Shown here in pieces: positions 30,518-38,855 of a stretch of DNA of 64,000 nucleotides. The DNA is from Geodermatophilus ruber (GTDB lineage: Bacteria; Actinomycetota; Actinomycetes; Mycobacteriales; Geodermatophilaceae). How positions within the stretch are numbered: position 1 is the stretch's first letter; every line of letters begins with the position of its first letter. The notes under the pieces were generated by a model. That model made no database searches. It had not been told where the DNA came from and saw only the letters and a program-made list of their open reading frames with translations. The stretch spans positions 96,648-160,647 of the forward strand of contig NZ_FOSW01000014.1 in assembly GCF_900114385.1 (NCBI RefSeq). Reading direction: 5' to 3'. The translations under genes and the position numbers were made by a program.

Positions 30518-30547
30518 ACAGTACTGAGCAATGTACGGCAGTACTGT
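30518..30547. promoter_or_regulatory. Probable TetR operator
   Basis: The arms ACAGTACTG (30518-30526) and CAGTACTGT (30539-30547) are a perfect 9-bp inverted repeat with a 12-bp spacer that itself holds a central GTAC. It sits midway between the divergent acyl-CoA dehydrogenase and TetR genes, typical of an autoregulatory TetR operator. Confidence 0.7.
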
Positions 30548-30585
30548 CTTCGGTCCAGGTGCATGCTGTCGCGCGAGGAGGTGCC

Positions 30586-31161
30586 ATGCCGGAGGAGGCG
30601 CGGTTGACCCGCCGGCAGGCGGAACTGCTCGACCAGCTGGAGCAGGTGTTCCTGGCCGAGGGGTTCGCCGGTTTCACCCTCGAGGACCTCGCCGTCCGGC
30701 TGCACTGCTCCAAGAGCACGCTGTACGCCCTGGCCGGGAGCAAGGAGCAGCTCGCGGCGCGCGTGATCCGGCACTTCTTCCGGAAGGCCACGGCCGCCGT
30801 CGAGGCCCGGGCGGCGACCGAGGAGGACCCGGCGCTGCGGGTCACCGCCTACCTCACCGCGGTGGCCCGGGCGCTGGCCCCCGCCGGGCCGGCCTTCTAT
30901 CGCGACCTGGACGCCTTCGCCCCCGGTCGGGCGGTCTACGAGCGCAACACCGCGCTGGCCGCCGAGCGGGTGCGGGAGCTGATCGCCGACGGGGTGGCCC
31001 AGGGCCGGTTCCGTGAGGTGCACCCCGCGCTGGTGGCCGACACGGTCAGCACGCTCATGTTCCGCATCGGCCGGGGGGACACGGCACGCGCCACCGGCCT
31101 GGACGACGCCGCGGCCTACCGGGAGCTGGCCGCCCTGCTGCTGCACGGCATCAGCCTGTGA
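30586..31161 (+). CDS. TetR family transcriptional regulator
   Basis: 191 residues from ATG 30586 with GAGGAGG upstream. The N-terminal helix-turn-helix reads FAGFTLEDLAVRLHCSKSTLYALAGSKEQL, matching TetR with the recognition helix CSKSTLYAL. The C-terminal ligand domain has a TetR_C-type helical pattern (FYRDLDAFAPGRAVYERN). It is divergent from an acyl-CoA dehydrogenase and probably represses both through the inverted repeat at 30518-30547; the ligand may be an acyl-CoA (inference). Its stop overlaps the GNAT gene start (GTGA). Confidence 0.92.
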   Translation: MPEEARLTRRQAELLDQLEQVFLAEGFAGFTLEDLAVRLHCSKSTLYALAGSKEQLAARVIRHFFRKATAAVEARAATEEDPALRVTAYLTAVARALAPAGPAFYRDLDAFAPGRAVYERNTALAAERVRELIADGVAQGRFREVHPALVADTVSTLMFRIGRGDTARATGLDDAAAYRELAALLLHGISL

Positions 31162-31637
31162 GGATCGGCGGCGTGCGCGTCCAGCCGGCGGCGTGGGACG
31201 ACGAGGACGTGCGGCGGTTGACCGCGGCCCAGCAGGCCGAGCTGCGGGAGCGCTACGACGGCGCGGGCGAGCCGGGCACACGACCCTCGGCAGCCGACGT
31301 CGAGGTCGTCCTGGTGGCCCGGGACGCCTCCGGTGCCGCCCTGGCCTGCGGTGCGCTGCGGTCCCTGGGGGAGGGCGTCGCCGAGGTCAAGCGCATGTAC
31401 GTCGTCCCCACCGCGCGGGGACGGGGGCTGTCCAGGGCCGTGCTCGCGGGGCTCGAGGCGGCCGCCCGCGAGCGGGGCTGGACGACGCTGCGGCTGGAGA
31501 CCGGGCCGCGCCAGCCCGAGGCGATCGCGCTGTACGAGAGTGCGGGCTACCGGGCGATCGGGGCGTTCGGTGCCTACGTCGGTGCGCCCGACGCCGAGGG
31601 TTCGCTGTTCTACGAGCGGGTGCTCGACCCGGCGTGA
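31158..31637 (+). CDS. GNAT family N-acetyltransferase
   Basis: 159 residues. GTG at 31158 overlaps the TetR stop by 4 bp. The acetyl-CoA-binding motif A appears as VKRMYVVPTARGRGLSRAVL (R/Q-x-x-G-x-G/A form). Motif B-like LETGPRQPEAIALYESAGYRAIG closes the fold. It is a complete single-domain GNAT. Translational coupling with the regulator suggests a shared role, but the acceptor substrate is not evident. Confidence 0.92.
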   Translation: MRIGGVRVQPAAWDDEDVRRLTAAQQAELRERYDGAGEPGTRPSAADVEVVLVARDASGAALACGALRSLGEGVAEVKRMYVVPTARGRGLSRAVLAGLEAAARERGWTTLRLETGPRQPEAIALYESAGYRAIGAFGAYVGAPDAEGSLFYERVLDPA

Positions 31638-31824
31638 ACCCGTTCCGCCGCTCGGGACATCAAGGGGTGTGACGAGCTCACCCCCGCCGCCGGACCATCA
31701 CCGTCCGCGGCCGTTTTCCCGGTGCACGCTGTCCACAGAATCGGCGAGCGCCTCGCCGAGGCGGATGCGTCGCCGGTCACCGCGCGGATGTCGTCGGTCC
31801 GGGCCGGTGTGGTGGGGTGGGCCC

Positions 31825-32736
31825 ATGAGTGCCTGGCCCGCGACCGAGCCCACGGGCGTCGAGATCACCGCAGGTGACGCCCGCCTGGCGGTCGACCTCC
31901 GCGGCGGCGGGCCGCGCAGCCTCGTCGTCGGGGACCGCGAGGTGCTCGACGGCTACCCGGCCGGCACGGTGCCCTCGGGACGTCGCGGCGGGGTGCTGCT
32001 GCCCTGGCCGAACCGGATCCGGAACGGCCGGTGGAGCTGGCGGGAGCGTGATCTCCAGCTGGAACTGGCCGGCCCGGACAAGCCCACGGCCATGCACGGG
32101 CTCGTCTCCTGGCAGCCGTGGACGGTCCTGCACCGGTCGGCCGACGCGGTCACCGTCGGCACCGTCCTCGAGCCGCGCCCCGGGTACCCGTTCCGGCTGG
32201 CGACCGCCCTCGACTACGGGCTGGACGCCGACCGGCTGACCGTCACCCTGCGGGTCCGCAACGCGGGCGACGAGCCGGCTCCCCTCGGGGCCGGCATGCA
32301 CCCCTACCTCGCCGTCGGCGCGCAGCGCGACGGCGGGATCGCCGACGCCGAGCTGCACCTCCCCGCCCGGACCGAGCTGGTCGTCGACGCGGGTGGGCTG
32401 CCCACCGGGGAGCGGCGCCCCTTCGACGGGGCGGTCGGCCGGATCGGCGACCGGGCGATCGACACCCCGCTCACGGACCTCGACCGCGACGCGGACGGCT
32501 GGGCGCGGACCCGGCTGCGCGGCCCGGCCGGCGAGCTGGAGCTGGCGGTGGACCGCTCCTGGCCGTGGCTGCAGGTCTTCACCGGCGACGGACTGCCCGA
32601 GGGGCAGCGGCGGCGCAGCCTGGCCGTCGAGCCGATGACCTGTCCGCCCAACGCCCTGGCCGACGGGGTGGACCTCGTCGTCCTCGACCCCGGCGGTGAG
32701 TGGTCGGGCAGTTGGACCCTGAGCTGGGAGGCCTGA
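31825..32736 (+). CDS. Aldose 1-epimerase family protein
   Basis: 303 residues from ATG 31825. A galactose-mutarotase-fold protein: LLPWPNRIRNGRW near residue 65, the catalytic-type histidine in AMHGLVSWQPW, a second histidine in GAGMHPYLAVG, and the glutamate in LAVEPMTCPPNA near the C-terminus. It interconverts alpha and beta anomers of aldoses. It lies 187 bp after the GNAT gene and directly abuts the MOSC gene (no gap), so those two are probably an operon. The spacer upstream holds one DnaA-box-like CTGTCCACA (31729-31737). Confidence 0.93.
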   Translation: MSAWPATEPTGVEITAGDARLAVDLRGGGPRSLVVGDREVLDGYPAGTVPSGRRGGVLLPWPNRIRNGRWSWRERDLQLELAGPDKPTAMHGLVSWQPWTVLHRSADAVTVGTVLEPRPGYPFRLATALDYGLDADRLTVTLRVRNAGDEPAPLGAGMHPYLAVGAQRDGGIADAELHLPARTELVVDAGGLPTGERRPFDGAVGRIGDRAIDTPLTDLDRDADGWARTRLRGPAGELELAVDRSWPWLQVFTGDGLPEGQRRRSLAVEPMTCPPNALADGVDLVVLDPGGEWSGSWTLSWEA

Positions 32737-33462
32737 GTGCACATCGCGGAGCTGTGGCGCTACCCGGTCAAGTCCCTGCAGGGCGAACGGCTCGTCCGCG
32801 CCGAGATCGGCCCGGAGGGGCTGGCCGGCGACCGGCAGTGGGCGCTGTTCGACCTCGCTACCGGCCACGGGCTGACCGCCCGGCGGGTGCCCGATCTGCT
32901 GTGGGCCGCCGGCCGGCTGCGCCCCGACGGTGGGGTGGAGGTGGTGCTGCCGGACGGGTCGGTCACCTCCGACGACGCCGTCCTGTCCTCCTGGCTGGGG
33001 CGGCCGGTGGCGCTGCGGGCGGCGGCGGACGCGCCGGGGGAGCGCCGGTACGAGAACCCCTTCGAGGTGGAGGAGGACGCCGAACGCGGCTGGGGCGCCT
33101 TCACCGGCGCCGGCGGGGCCTTCCACGACAGCGCCCGCACCCGCGTCTCGCTGGTCTCCACCGGCACGCTGGGCGGATGGGACCGGCGGCGGTTCCGTGC
33201 CAACGTCCTCCTCGCCGGGGAGGGGGAGGACGCGCTGGTCGGGCGGCGGGTGCGGCTGGGCGCGGCCGTGCTCGACGTCGTCAAGCACGTGGACCGCTGC
33301 GTCATGGTCACCCGGCCCCAGCCCGGCGGCCTCGGCCGCGACACCTCGGTGCTCAAGCGGGTGCACCGGGAGCGCGGCGGCACGCTGGCGATCGGCGCCC
33401 TGATCGCCCAGCCGGGCCCGGCGGCCGTCGGGGACGGACTGACCCTCGTCGAGGAAGGATGA
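32737..33462 (+). CDS. MOSC domain protein (mARC/YcbX-like)
   Basis: 241 residues, GTG directly after the epimerase stop. The N-terminal beta-barrel begins MHIAELWRYPVKSLQGE, the signature of MOSC_N proteins. The MOSC domain has the conserved cysteine in HVDRCVMVTRPQPG, which in this family coordinates or receives molybdenum cofactor sulfur. Related proteins reduce N-hydroxylated compounds using Moco. No ferredoxin domain is fused. The stop overlaps the S4 protein start (ATGA). Confidence 0.9.
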   Translation: MHIAELWRYPVKSLQGERLVRAEIGPEGLAGDRQWALFDLATGHGLTARRVPDLLWAAGRLRPDGGVEVVLPDGSVTSDDAVLSSWLGRPVALRAAADAPGERRYENPFEVEEDAERGWGAFTGAGGAFHDSARTRVSLVSTGTLGGWDRRRFRANVLLAGEGEDALVGRRVRLGAAVLDVVKHVDRCVMVTRPQPGGLGRDTSVLKRVHRERGGTLAIGALIAQPGPAAVGDGLTLVEEG

Positions 33463-33683
33463 GCTCCGTGCGCACCGTCGAGCTGCGTCCCGGTGAGGAC
33501 TCCATCCGGCTCGGCCAGCTGCTCAAGCTGGTCGACGCCGTGCCGACCGGCGCCCAGGTGAAGGACGTCCTGCTCACCGGCACCGTGCGGGTCAACGGCG
33601 AGCCCGAGGAGCGCCGGGGCCGGCAGGTCCGGCGCGGGGACGTCGTCAGCATCGAGGGCCTGGAGGACGTGCGCGTCGGTTAG
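33459..33683 (+). CDS. S4 domain RNA-binding protein (YbcJ-like)
   Basis: 74 residues; the ATG overlaps the MOSC stop. The sequence RLGQLLKLVDAVPTGAQVKD, then GTVRVNGEPEERRGRQVRRGDVV, is an S4 RNA-binding fold with no catalytic domain attached, as in YbcJ/RlbA. It probably binds structured RNA. The downstream palindrome begins inside its stop codon. Confidence 0.9.
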   Translation: MSSVRTVELRPGEDSIRLGQLLKLVDAVPTGAQVKDVLLTGTVRVNGEPEERRGRQVRRGDVVSIEGLEDVRVG

Positions 33684-33709
33684 ACGGCGTTCCACGTGGA
33701 ACGCCGTCT
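33682..33709. promoter_or_regulatory. parS-like palindrome 2 (also possible terminator)
   Basis: A perfect 28-bp palindrome with no loop, containing the same core GTTCCACGTGGAAC (33689-33702) as the site at 29187. Only the 14-bp core is shared; flanking bases differ but remain symmetric. It follows the S4 gene stop, so hairpin termination is an alternative role. Confidence 0.6.
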
Positions 33710-33723
33710 GCCAGGCTGGGGGC

Positions 33724-34911
33724 ATGACCCGGGCCCCTCACCTCGCCGCCCGCCTGCAGGGCTTCGGGACGACGGTCTTCGCCGAGATGAGCGCGCTCGC
33801 AGTGGCCACGGGCTCGATCAACCTCGGCCAGGGCTTCCCGGACTACCCCGGCCCGCCGGCCGTGCTCGACACCGCCCGCGCCGCCATCGGCACCCCGGCC
33901 GACCAGTACCCGCCCGGCCCGGGCATCCCCGAGCTGCGGGCGGCGATCGCCGAGCACGTGCAGCGGTTCGGCGGGCACGCCTACGACCCCGCCGACGAGG
34001 TGCTGGTCACGGCGGGCGCCACCGAGGCGGTGGCCGCCGCCCTGCTCGCCTTCCTCGAGCCCGGCGACGAGGTCGTCCTGTTCGAGCCGATGTACGACAG
34101 CTACGCCGCGGGCATCGCGATGGCGGGCGGTGTCGCCCGCCCGGTGCCGCTGCGCCCGCCCGCCGACGGCGCCGGCCGGTGGACCTTCGACCCCGAGGAG
34201 CTGCGCGCCGCGGTCACCCCCCGCAGCCGGCTCCTGCTGCTCAACACCCCGCACAACCCGACCGGCAAGGTCTTCACCCGGCCCGAGCTCGCCACCCTGT
34301 CGGCCCTGGCCATGGAGCACGAGCTGCTGGTCCTCGCCGACGAGGTGTACGAGCACCTCGTCTTCAGCGGTGCGCGGCACGCCTCGATCGCCACCCTGCC
34401 GGGCATGCGCGAGCGCACCCTCGTGGTCAGCAGCGCCGGCAAGACGTTCAACGTCACCGGCTGGAAGATCGGTTGGATCTGCGGCCCGGCACCGCTGGTC
34501 TCCGCCGTCCGCACGGCCAAGCAGTTCCTGACCTACGTCAACGGCGGCCCGTTGCAGCCGGCCGTCGCGGCGGGGCTGCGGATGGCCGACGACTACTTCA
34601 CCGGGATCGCCCGCGACCTGGAGTACCGCCGGGACGTCCTGGTGCAGGGCCTGACCGACGCCGGGCTGCCGGTCATCTGCCCGGAGGCGACGTACTTCGC
34701 GACCGCCGACGTCCGGCCCGTGCAGCCCGACGGCGACGGGTTGGCGTTCTGCCGAACGCTGCCGACGCGGGCCGGGCTGGTCGCGATCCCGAGCGGCGTC
34801 TTCTACGACCCCGCGCACGCGCACCTGGGCCGGCACCTGGTGCGGTTCGCGTTCTGCAAGAGCGATGACGTGCTCGGCGAGGCGGTCGAGCGCCTGAGGA
34901 GGCTGGCATGA
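33724..34911 (+). CDS. Aminotransferase class I (glutamine transaminase-like)
   Basis: 395 residues from ATG 33724. Fold-type I PLP enzyme: NLGQGFPDYPGP, GPGIPELRAAIAEH, TAGATEAVAAALLAF, LNTPHNPTGKVF, ADEVYEHLVF, the PLP lysine in SSAGKTFNVTGWKIGW, and RFAFCKSD near the end. These match the methionine/kynurenine/glutamine-phenylpyruvate transaminase group (YbdL/KAT). Its stop overlaps a nitrilase-family gene (ATGA) that resembles omega-amidase. Glutamine-dependent transamination is therefore likely, perhaps regenerating methionine from 4-methylthio-2-oxobutyrate. DapC-type activity is the alternative. Confidence 0.92.
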   Translation: MTRAPHLAARLQGFGTTVFAEMSALAVATGSINLGQGFPDYPGPPAVLDTARAAIGTPADQYPPGPGIPELRAAIAEHVQRFGGHAYDPADEVLVTAGATEAVAAALLAFLEPGDEVVLFEPMYDSYAAGIAMAGGVARPVPLRPPADGAGRWTFDPEELRAAVTPRSRLLLLNTPHNPTGKVFTRPELATLSALAMEHELLVLADEVYEHLVFSGARHASIATLPGMRERTLVVSSAGKTFNVTGWKIGWICGPAPLVSAVRTAKQFLTYVNGGPLQPAVAAGLRMADDYFTGIARDLEYRRDVLVQGLTDAGLPVICPEATYFATADVRPVQPDGDGLAFCRTLPTRAGLVAIPSGVFYDPAHAHLGRHLVRFAFCKSDDVLGEAVERLRRLA

Positions 34912-35669
34912 GGATCGCGGCGGTGCAGCACGACATCGTCTGGGAGGACCGGACGGCGAACTTCGAGCGCCTCGCGCCGCAGATCGCCCGGGCCGCCGGT
35001 GCCGGCGCCGAGCTCGTGCTGCTCAGCGAGACCTTCTCCACCGGCTTCTCGATGACGCCGGGCATCGGCGAGCCCGAGGGCGGGCCGTCGGCGCAGTTCC
35101 TCCAGGCCCGGGCGGCCGAGCACGGGATCTGGGTCGCCGGCAGCTGCCCGGAGATCGCCCCCGGCGGGGAGCTGCCCTACAACTCGCTCGTGCTCGCCGG
35201 CCCCGACGGCACCGTGCACCGCTACCGCAAGCTGCACCCGTTCACCCACGGCGGGGAGCACGAGCGCTTCCGGGCCGGCGAGAAGCCGCTGACCGTGCAG
35301 ATCGGCGACCTGCGGATCACCCCGTTCGTCTGCTACGACCTGCGCTTCGCCGACGTCTTCTGGTCTGCCGCGGCCGACACCGACGTCTACCTGGTGACGG
35401 CGAACTGGCCGGCCGCCCGGCGGCAGCACTGGACGACGCTGCTGCAGGCCCGGGCGATCGAGAACCAGTCCTACGTCGTCGGCTGCAACCGGGTGGGGAC
35501 GGCGCCCGACGGCACCGAGCACGCCGGCGACAGCCGGATCGTCAGCCCGATGGGGGAGCTGCTGGCCACCGCGGCCGGGGTCGAGACGTTCGTGCTCACC
35601 GACGTCGACCCGGCTGAGGTCGCCGCCACCCGCGACCGGCTGCGCTTCCTCCGGGACCGCCGCTCCTGA
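34908..35669 (+). CDS. Nitrilase-superfamily amidase (omega-amidase-like)
   Basis: 253 residues, ATG overlapping the aminotransferase stop. The Glu-Lys-Cys triad is visible: LLSETFSTGFS, YRKLHPF and FVCYDLRFADVFW. This matches YafV/Nit2-type omega-amidases, which hydrolyse 2-oxoglutaramate to 2-oxoglutarate. Coupled with the transaminase just upstream, it would pull glutamine transamination forward by removing its product. The pairing is the main basis for the substrate call. A long hairpin follows the stop. Confidence 0.9.
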   Translation: MRIAAVQHDIVWEDRTANFERLAPQIARAAGAGAELVLLSETFSTGFSMTPGIGEPEGGPSAQFLQARAAEHGIWVAGSCPEIAPGGELPYNSLVLAGPDGTVHRYRKLHPFTHGGEHERFRAGEKPLTVQIGDLRITPFVCYDLRFADVFWSAAADTDVYLVTANWPAARRQHWTTLLQARAIENQSYVVGCNRVGTAPDGTEHAGDSRIVSPMGELLATAAGVETFVLTDVDPAEVAATRDRLRFLRDRRS

Positions 35670-35712
35670 CCGGAGTGGATTCGTGCGCGTAACGCGCACG
35701 AATCCACTCCGG
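35670..35712. terminator. Long hairpin after the omega-amidase gene
   Basis: An almost perfect 43-bp palindrome: a 20-bp stem (35670-35689 with 35693-35712) and 3-base TAA loop. It starts at the amidase stop codon. No T tract follows. Confidence 0.75.
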
Positions 35713-35761
35713 TAGGGAGCCGACAGCACGCGGAACGCGCCGATCTGGATAGCGTCCGGGC

Positions 35762-37408
35762 ATGAGCACCGTCCACCTGGAGATCGAGCGCAAGTTCGAG
35801 GCCGGCCCCTCGTTCGAGCTGCCCGATCTCGCCGGGCTCCCCGGGGTCGCCGAGGTGGGAGAGCCCGAGGAGCGCCCGCTCGAGGCCACGTACTTCGACA
35901 CCGACGACCTCCGGCTGCTGCGCAACCGGGTGACGCTGCGCCGCCGCACCGGCGGCCCGGACGCGGGCTGGCACGTGAAGCTCCCGTCCGCCAACGGGGG
36001 ACGACGCGAGCTGCACCAGCCCCTGGGCCCCGCGGTGAAGTCGGTCCCCACGGCCGTCATCGCCCCGGTGCTCGGCCTGCTCGGGACGGCGACCCCCGGG
36101 CCGGTGGCCATCATCCGGACCCGCCGGGTGGTCCTGGAGCTGCGCGGGCCCGACGGGCAGGTGCTGGCCGAGGTGGCCGACGACCGCGTGCACGGCACCG
36201 CGATGGCGGCCGGACCGGGTGAAGCGGCGACGGTGACCGAGTGGCGCGAGCTGGAGGTCGAGCTGGTCGACGGCGACGAGGCGCTGCTCGAGGCGGTGGC
36301 CGACCGGCTGCTCGCCGCGGGCGCCCGCCCGTCGTCGGCGCCGTCCAAGCTGGGCCTGGTGCTCCGCAGGCGGCTCGACGCGCAGGTGCGGGCACCGGAG
36401 GCCGGGCACGGCGCGGCAGCGGTCCCGTCGGGGGGCGGCGCGACACCGCAGGGCACGAAGAAGGCAGGGAAGAAGGGGAAGGGCGCCAAGGGGAAGCAGG
36501 GAAAGAAGGCCGGCAAGGACGGGCCGGCCACCGCCGGGGAGGTCGTCCTCGGCGCCCTCGCGGAGCAGCTGACCGCGCTGCGGACCGCGGACCTGGACAT
36601 CCGCACCGAGCAGCCCGAGGGCGTCCACGACTTCCGGGTCGCGTGCCGGCGCCTGCGGAGCATCCTCGCCGCCTTCCGCCCGCTGCTGCCGCGCGAGCAC
36701 ACCGATCCGCTCCGGGAGGAGCTGCGGTGGGTGTCCGGTGAGCTGTCCGACGCCCGGGACGGCGAGGTCGCGCTCGAGCACCTGCGCGCGCTCGTCGCCG
36801 CCCAGCCGGAGGAACTCGTGCTGGGCCCGGTCGCCGCGCGGATCCAGCAGGCCGAGGTGCAGGAGCAGCGGGTGGCCGGCGAGGGGACCGCGACCGCGCT
36901 GTCCGGACGCCGCTACCTGCGCCTGCTCGACGCCCTGGACACGCTGCTGGCCGACCCGCCCGTCACCGAACTGGCCGCCGAGCCGGCCGGACCGGTGGTG
37001 GCCGACGCCGTCCGGCGCAGCGGCAAGCGCCTGCGCCGGGCGATCCACGCGGCGCAGGAGGCCGAGGGGGCCGACCGCGCCGCGCGGCTGCACGACGTGC
37101 GCAAGGCGGCCAAGCGGCTGCGCTACACCACCGAGGTGGCCGCCCCGATCGTCGGTGGGCCCGCCGCGGACCTCGTCACCGCCCTGAAGGAGGTGCAGGA
37201 CGTCCTGGGCGGCGCGCAGGACACCGTCGTCACCCGGGCGTGGTGCAGGCGGCTGGGGATCGCCGCATTCACGGCCGGGGAGAACGCCTGGACCTACGGT
37301 CGGCTGCACGCCCTGGAGGAGACGCGGGCCGCCGAGGCCACGGCGGCGTTCTGGGCGCAGGAGCCCGCGCTGAAGCCGGCCGTCCGCGCGGTGGCCCGCC
37401 GGCGCTGA
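35762..37408 (+). CDS. CYTH and CHAD domain protein
   Basis: 548 residues from ATG 35762. The N-terminal CYTH domain (about 1-205) has the ExExK signature EIERKF at 7-12 and alternating basic/acidic strands lining a triphosphate tunnel. A Lys/Gly-rich linker (KKAGKKGKGAKGKQGKKAGK, about 238-257) joins it to a CHAD domain with the histidine/arginine helices VHDFRVACRRLRS and LHDVRKAAKRLRY. CHAD proteins bind inorganic polyphosphate and CYTH enzymes hydrolyse tripolyphosphate. It probably acts in polyphosphate metabolism or granule binding. A hairpin terminator follows. Confidence 0.93.
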   Translation: MSTVHLEIERKFEAGPSFELPDLAGLPGVAEVGEPEERPLEATYFDTDDLRLLRNRVTLRRRTGGPDAGWHVKLPSANGGRRELHQPLGPAVKSVPTAVIAPVLGLLGTATPGPVAIIRTRRVVLELRGPDGQVLAEVADDRVHGTAMAAGPGEAATVTEWRELEVELVDGDEALLEAVADRLLAAGARPSSAPSKLGLVLRRRLDAQVRAPEAGHGAAAVPSGGGATPQGTKKAGKKGKGAKGKQGKKAGKDGPATAGEVVLGALAEQLTALRTADLDIRTEQPEGVHDFRVACRRLRSILAAFRPLLPREHTDPLREELRWVSGELSDARDGEVALEHLRALVAAQPEELVLGPVAARIQQAEVQEQRVAGEGTATALSGRRYLRLLDALDTLLADPPVTELAAEPAGPVVADAVRRSGKRLRRAIHAAQEAEGADRAARLHDVRKAAKRLRYTTEVAAPIVGGPAADLVTALKEVQDVLGGAQDTVVTRAWCRRLGIAAFTAGENAWTYGRLHALEETRAAEATAAFWAQEPALKPAVRAVARRR

Positions 37409-37441
37409 GCCCTCCCCCTGGGAGACGCCGGGAACGCGCAG

Positions 37442-37473
37442 CGTCCCGCCGTCGTCGAACCGACGGCGGGACG
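37442..37473 (+). terminator. CYTH-CHAD terminator
   Basis: A 13-bp stem (37442-37454 with 37461-37473) and 6-base loop, 34 bp after the stop. Confidence 0.75.
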
Positions 37474-37504
37474 TCCGTCGCGCCGTGCGAGAAGGAAGGT
37501 CCCC

Positions 37505-38848
37505 CTGTCCCTCATCGGCCTGATCGGGTTCGGCACCGTCGTCCTGCTGGCCCTGCTGCTCCTGCACGGTTATCTCTGGTGGCGGCTGGTCAGAAGCACC
37601 ACCCGCCGCGGCCGCGCCCGCCGGTGGCTGACCCTCGGCACCGTCCTGCTCGCGCTGCTGCCGGCCGCCGCGGTCTTCGTGGACGGCCCGCCGCGCAGCC
37701 CAGCCGCGGTGCTCGCCTACGCCGGCTTCACCTGGCTGGGCATCGCCTTCTACACGTTCCTCGCCCTCGTGGTGCTGGAGCCGGTGCGTTGGGTGGCGGC
37801 ACGACGCCTCGGGTCGAGGGGGCCCCGGAGGGCTCCGCGCCGGCGCGACGACGCGGCTCCGCGCGACGGGGGAACGGCACCTGGCCACGGCGCCGTCCGC
37901 CAGGACGGCGATGGCATGGCTCGCGGTGCCGCCCGGCAGGTCGGCGACGTCCTCACGCAGCCGGAAGCGCCCGTCCGGGAGGACGGCGAGGTCACCGTGG
38001 CCGACCCCTCCCGGCGGCTCCTGCTCGCCCGCGGGCTGGCGCTCACGGCCGGCACGGTCGCGCTGGCCACCGCCGGCACCGGCATCTGGGCGGCCAACAA
38101 CGCGCCGGTCGTGCGCCGGGTGCCGGTGACGCTGGCCGGTCTCGACCCGGCGCTGGACGGCCTGCGGATCGTCACCTTCTCCGACGCCCACCTGTCCTCC
38201 ACCTACGGCGGCCGGCGGTTCGAGCGCGTGGTGGAGGCGGTCAACGCCCAGCGGCCGGACGTCGTGGCGATCGTCGGCGACCTGGTCGACGGCGAGCTGG
38301 CCGACCTGCGCGAGGAGGTCGCCCCGCTGGCCGACCTGGTCAGCGAGCAGGGCGTGTACTTCGTGACCGGCAACCACGAGTACTTCGTGCCGGACACCAC
38401 CGCGTGGCTGCGGCACCTGCCGACCCTCGGGGTGCAGGTGCTGCGCAACGAGCGGGTGCCGATCCGGCGTGGGGGCGCCTCGTTCGACCTGGCCGGCATC
38501 GACGACCGCGTGGCGGCGAGCTCCGGGCTGCCCGGCCACGGAGCGAACCTCGCCGCCGCGCTGGACGGCCGCGACGACGCCGTGCCCGTGGTGCTGATGG
38601 CGCACCAGCCGGTGCTCGTCGAGCAGGCACGGGCGGCCGGCGTCGACCTGCAGCTCGCCGGGCACACCCACGGCGGCCAGCTGTGGCCCTTCGACTACGC
38701 GATCCGCCTGGACCAGCCGGCCGTGGAGGGGCTGTCCCGGTTCGGCGACACCCAGCTGTACGTCACCGCGGGGGTCGGGTTCTGGGGCCCGCCGATGCGG
38801 ATCGGCGCCCGGCCCGAGGTCACCGTCGTGGAGCTCCGGGCCCCCTGA
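37505..38848 (+). CDS. Membrane metallophosphoesterase
   Basis: 447 residues if translation starts at CTG 37505, which has GAAGGAAGG five bases upstream. The earliest conventional start (GTG 37679) would remove the first membrane helix (GFGTVVLLALLLLHGYLWW) and half of the second. Three N-terminal helices, a charged linker and a fourth helix (ARGLALTAGTVALATAG) precede the calcineurin-like domain. That domain shows FSDAHLSS, GDLVDG, GNHEYF, AHQP and GHTHGGQ, all metal ligands present. The catalytic domain is extracytoplasmic or peripheral, like YkuE/YaeI. Lipid or nucleotide substrates are possible. Confidence 0.88.
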   Translation: MSLIGLIGFGTVVLLALLLLHGYLWWRLVRSTTRRGRARRWLTLGTVLLALLPAAAVFVDGPPRSPAAVLAYAGFTWLGIAFYTFLALVVLEPVRWVAARRLGSRGPRRAPRRRDDAAPRDGGTAPGHGAVRQDGDGMARGAARQVGDVLTQPEAPVREDGEVTVADPSRRLLLARGLALTAGTVALATAGTGIWAANNAPVVRRVPVTLAGLDPALDGLRIVTFSDAHLSSTYGGRRFERVVEAVNAQRPDVVAIVGDLVDGELADLREEVAPLADLVSEQGVYFVTGNHEYFVPDTTAWLRHLPTLGVQVLRNERVPIRRGGASFDLAGIDDRVAASSGLPGHGANLAAALDGRDDAVPVVLMAHQPVLVEQARAAGVDLQLAGHTHGGQLWPFDYAIRLDQPAVEGLSRFGDTQLYVTAGVGFWGPPMRIGARPEVTVVELRAP

Positions 38849-38855
38849 CGGCGGT

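Noticed and set aside
33682..33709. Palindrome read only as a rho-independent terminator
   Set aside because: It has no loop and no T tract, and its core is identical to the palindrome at 29187, which is not at a gene end. A binding site explains both better.
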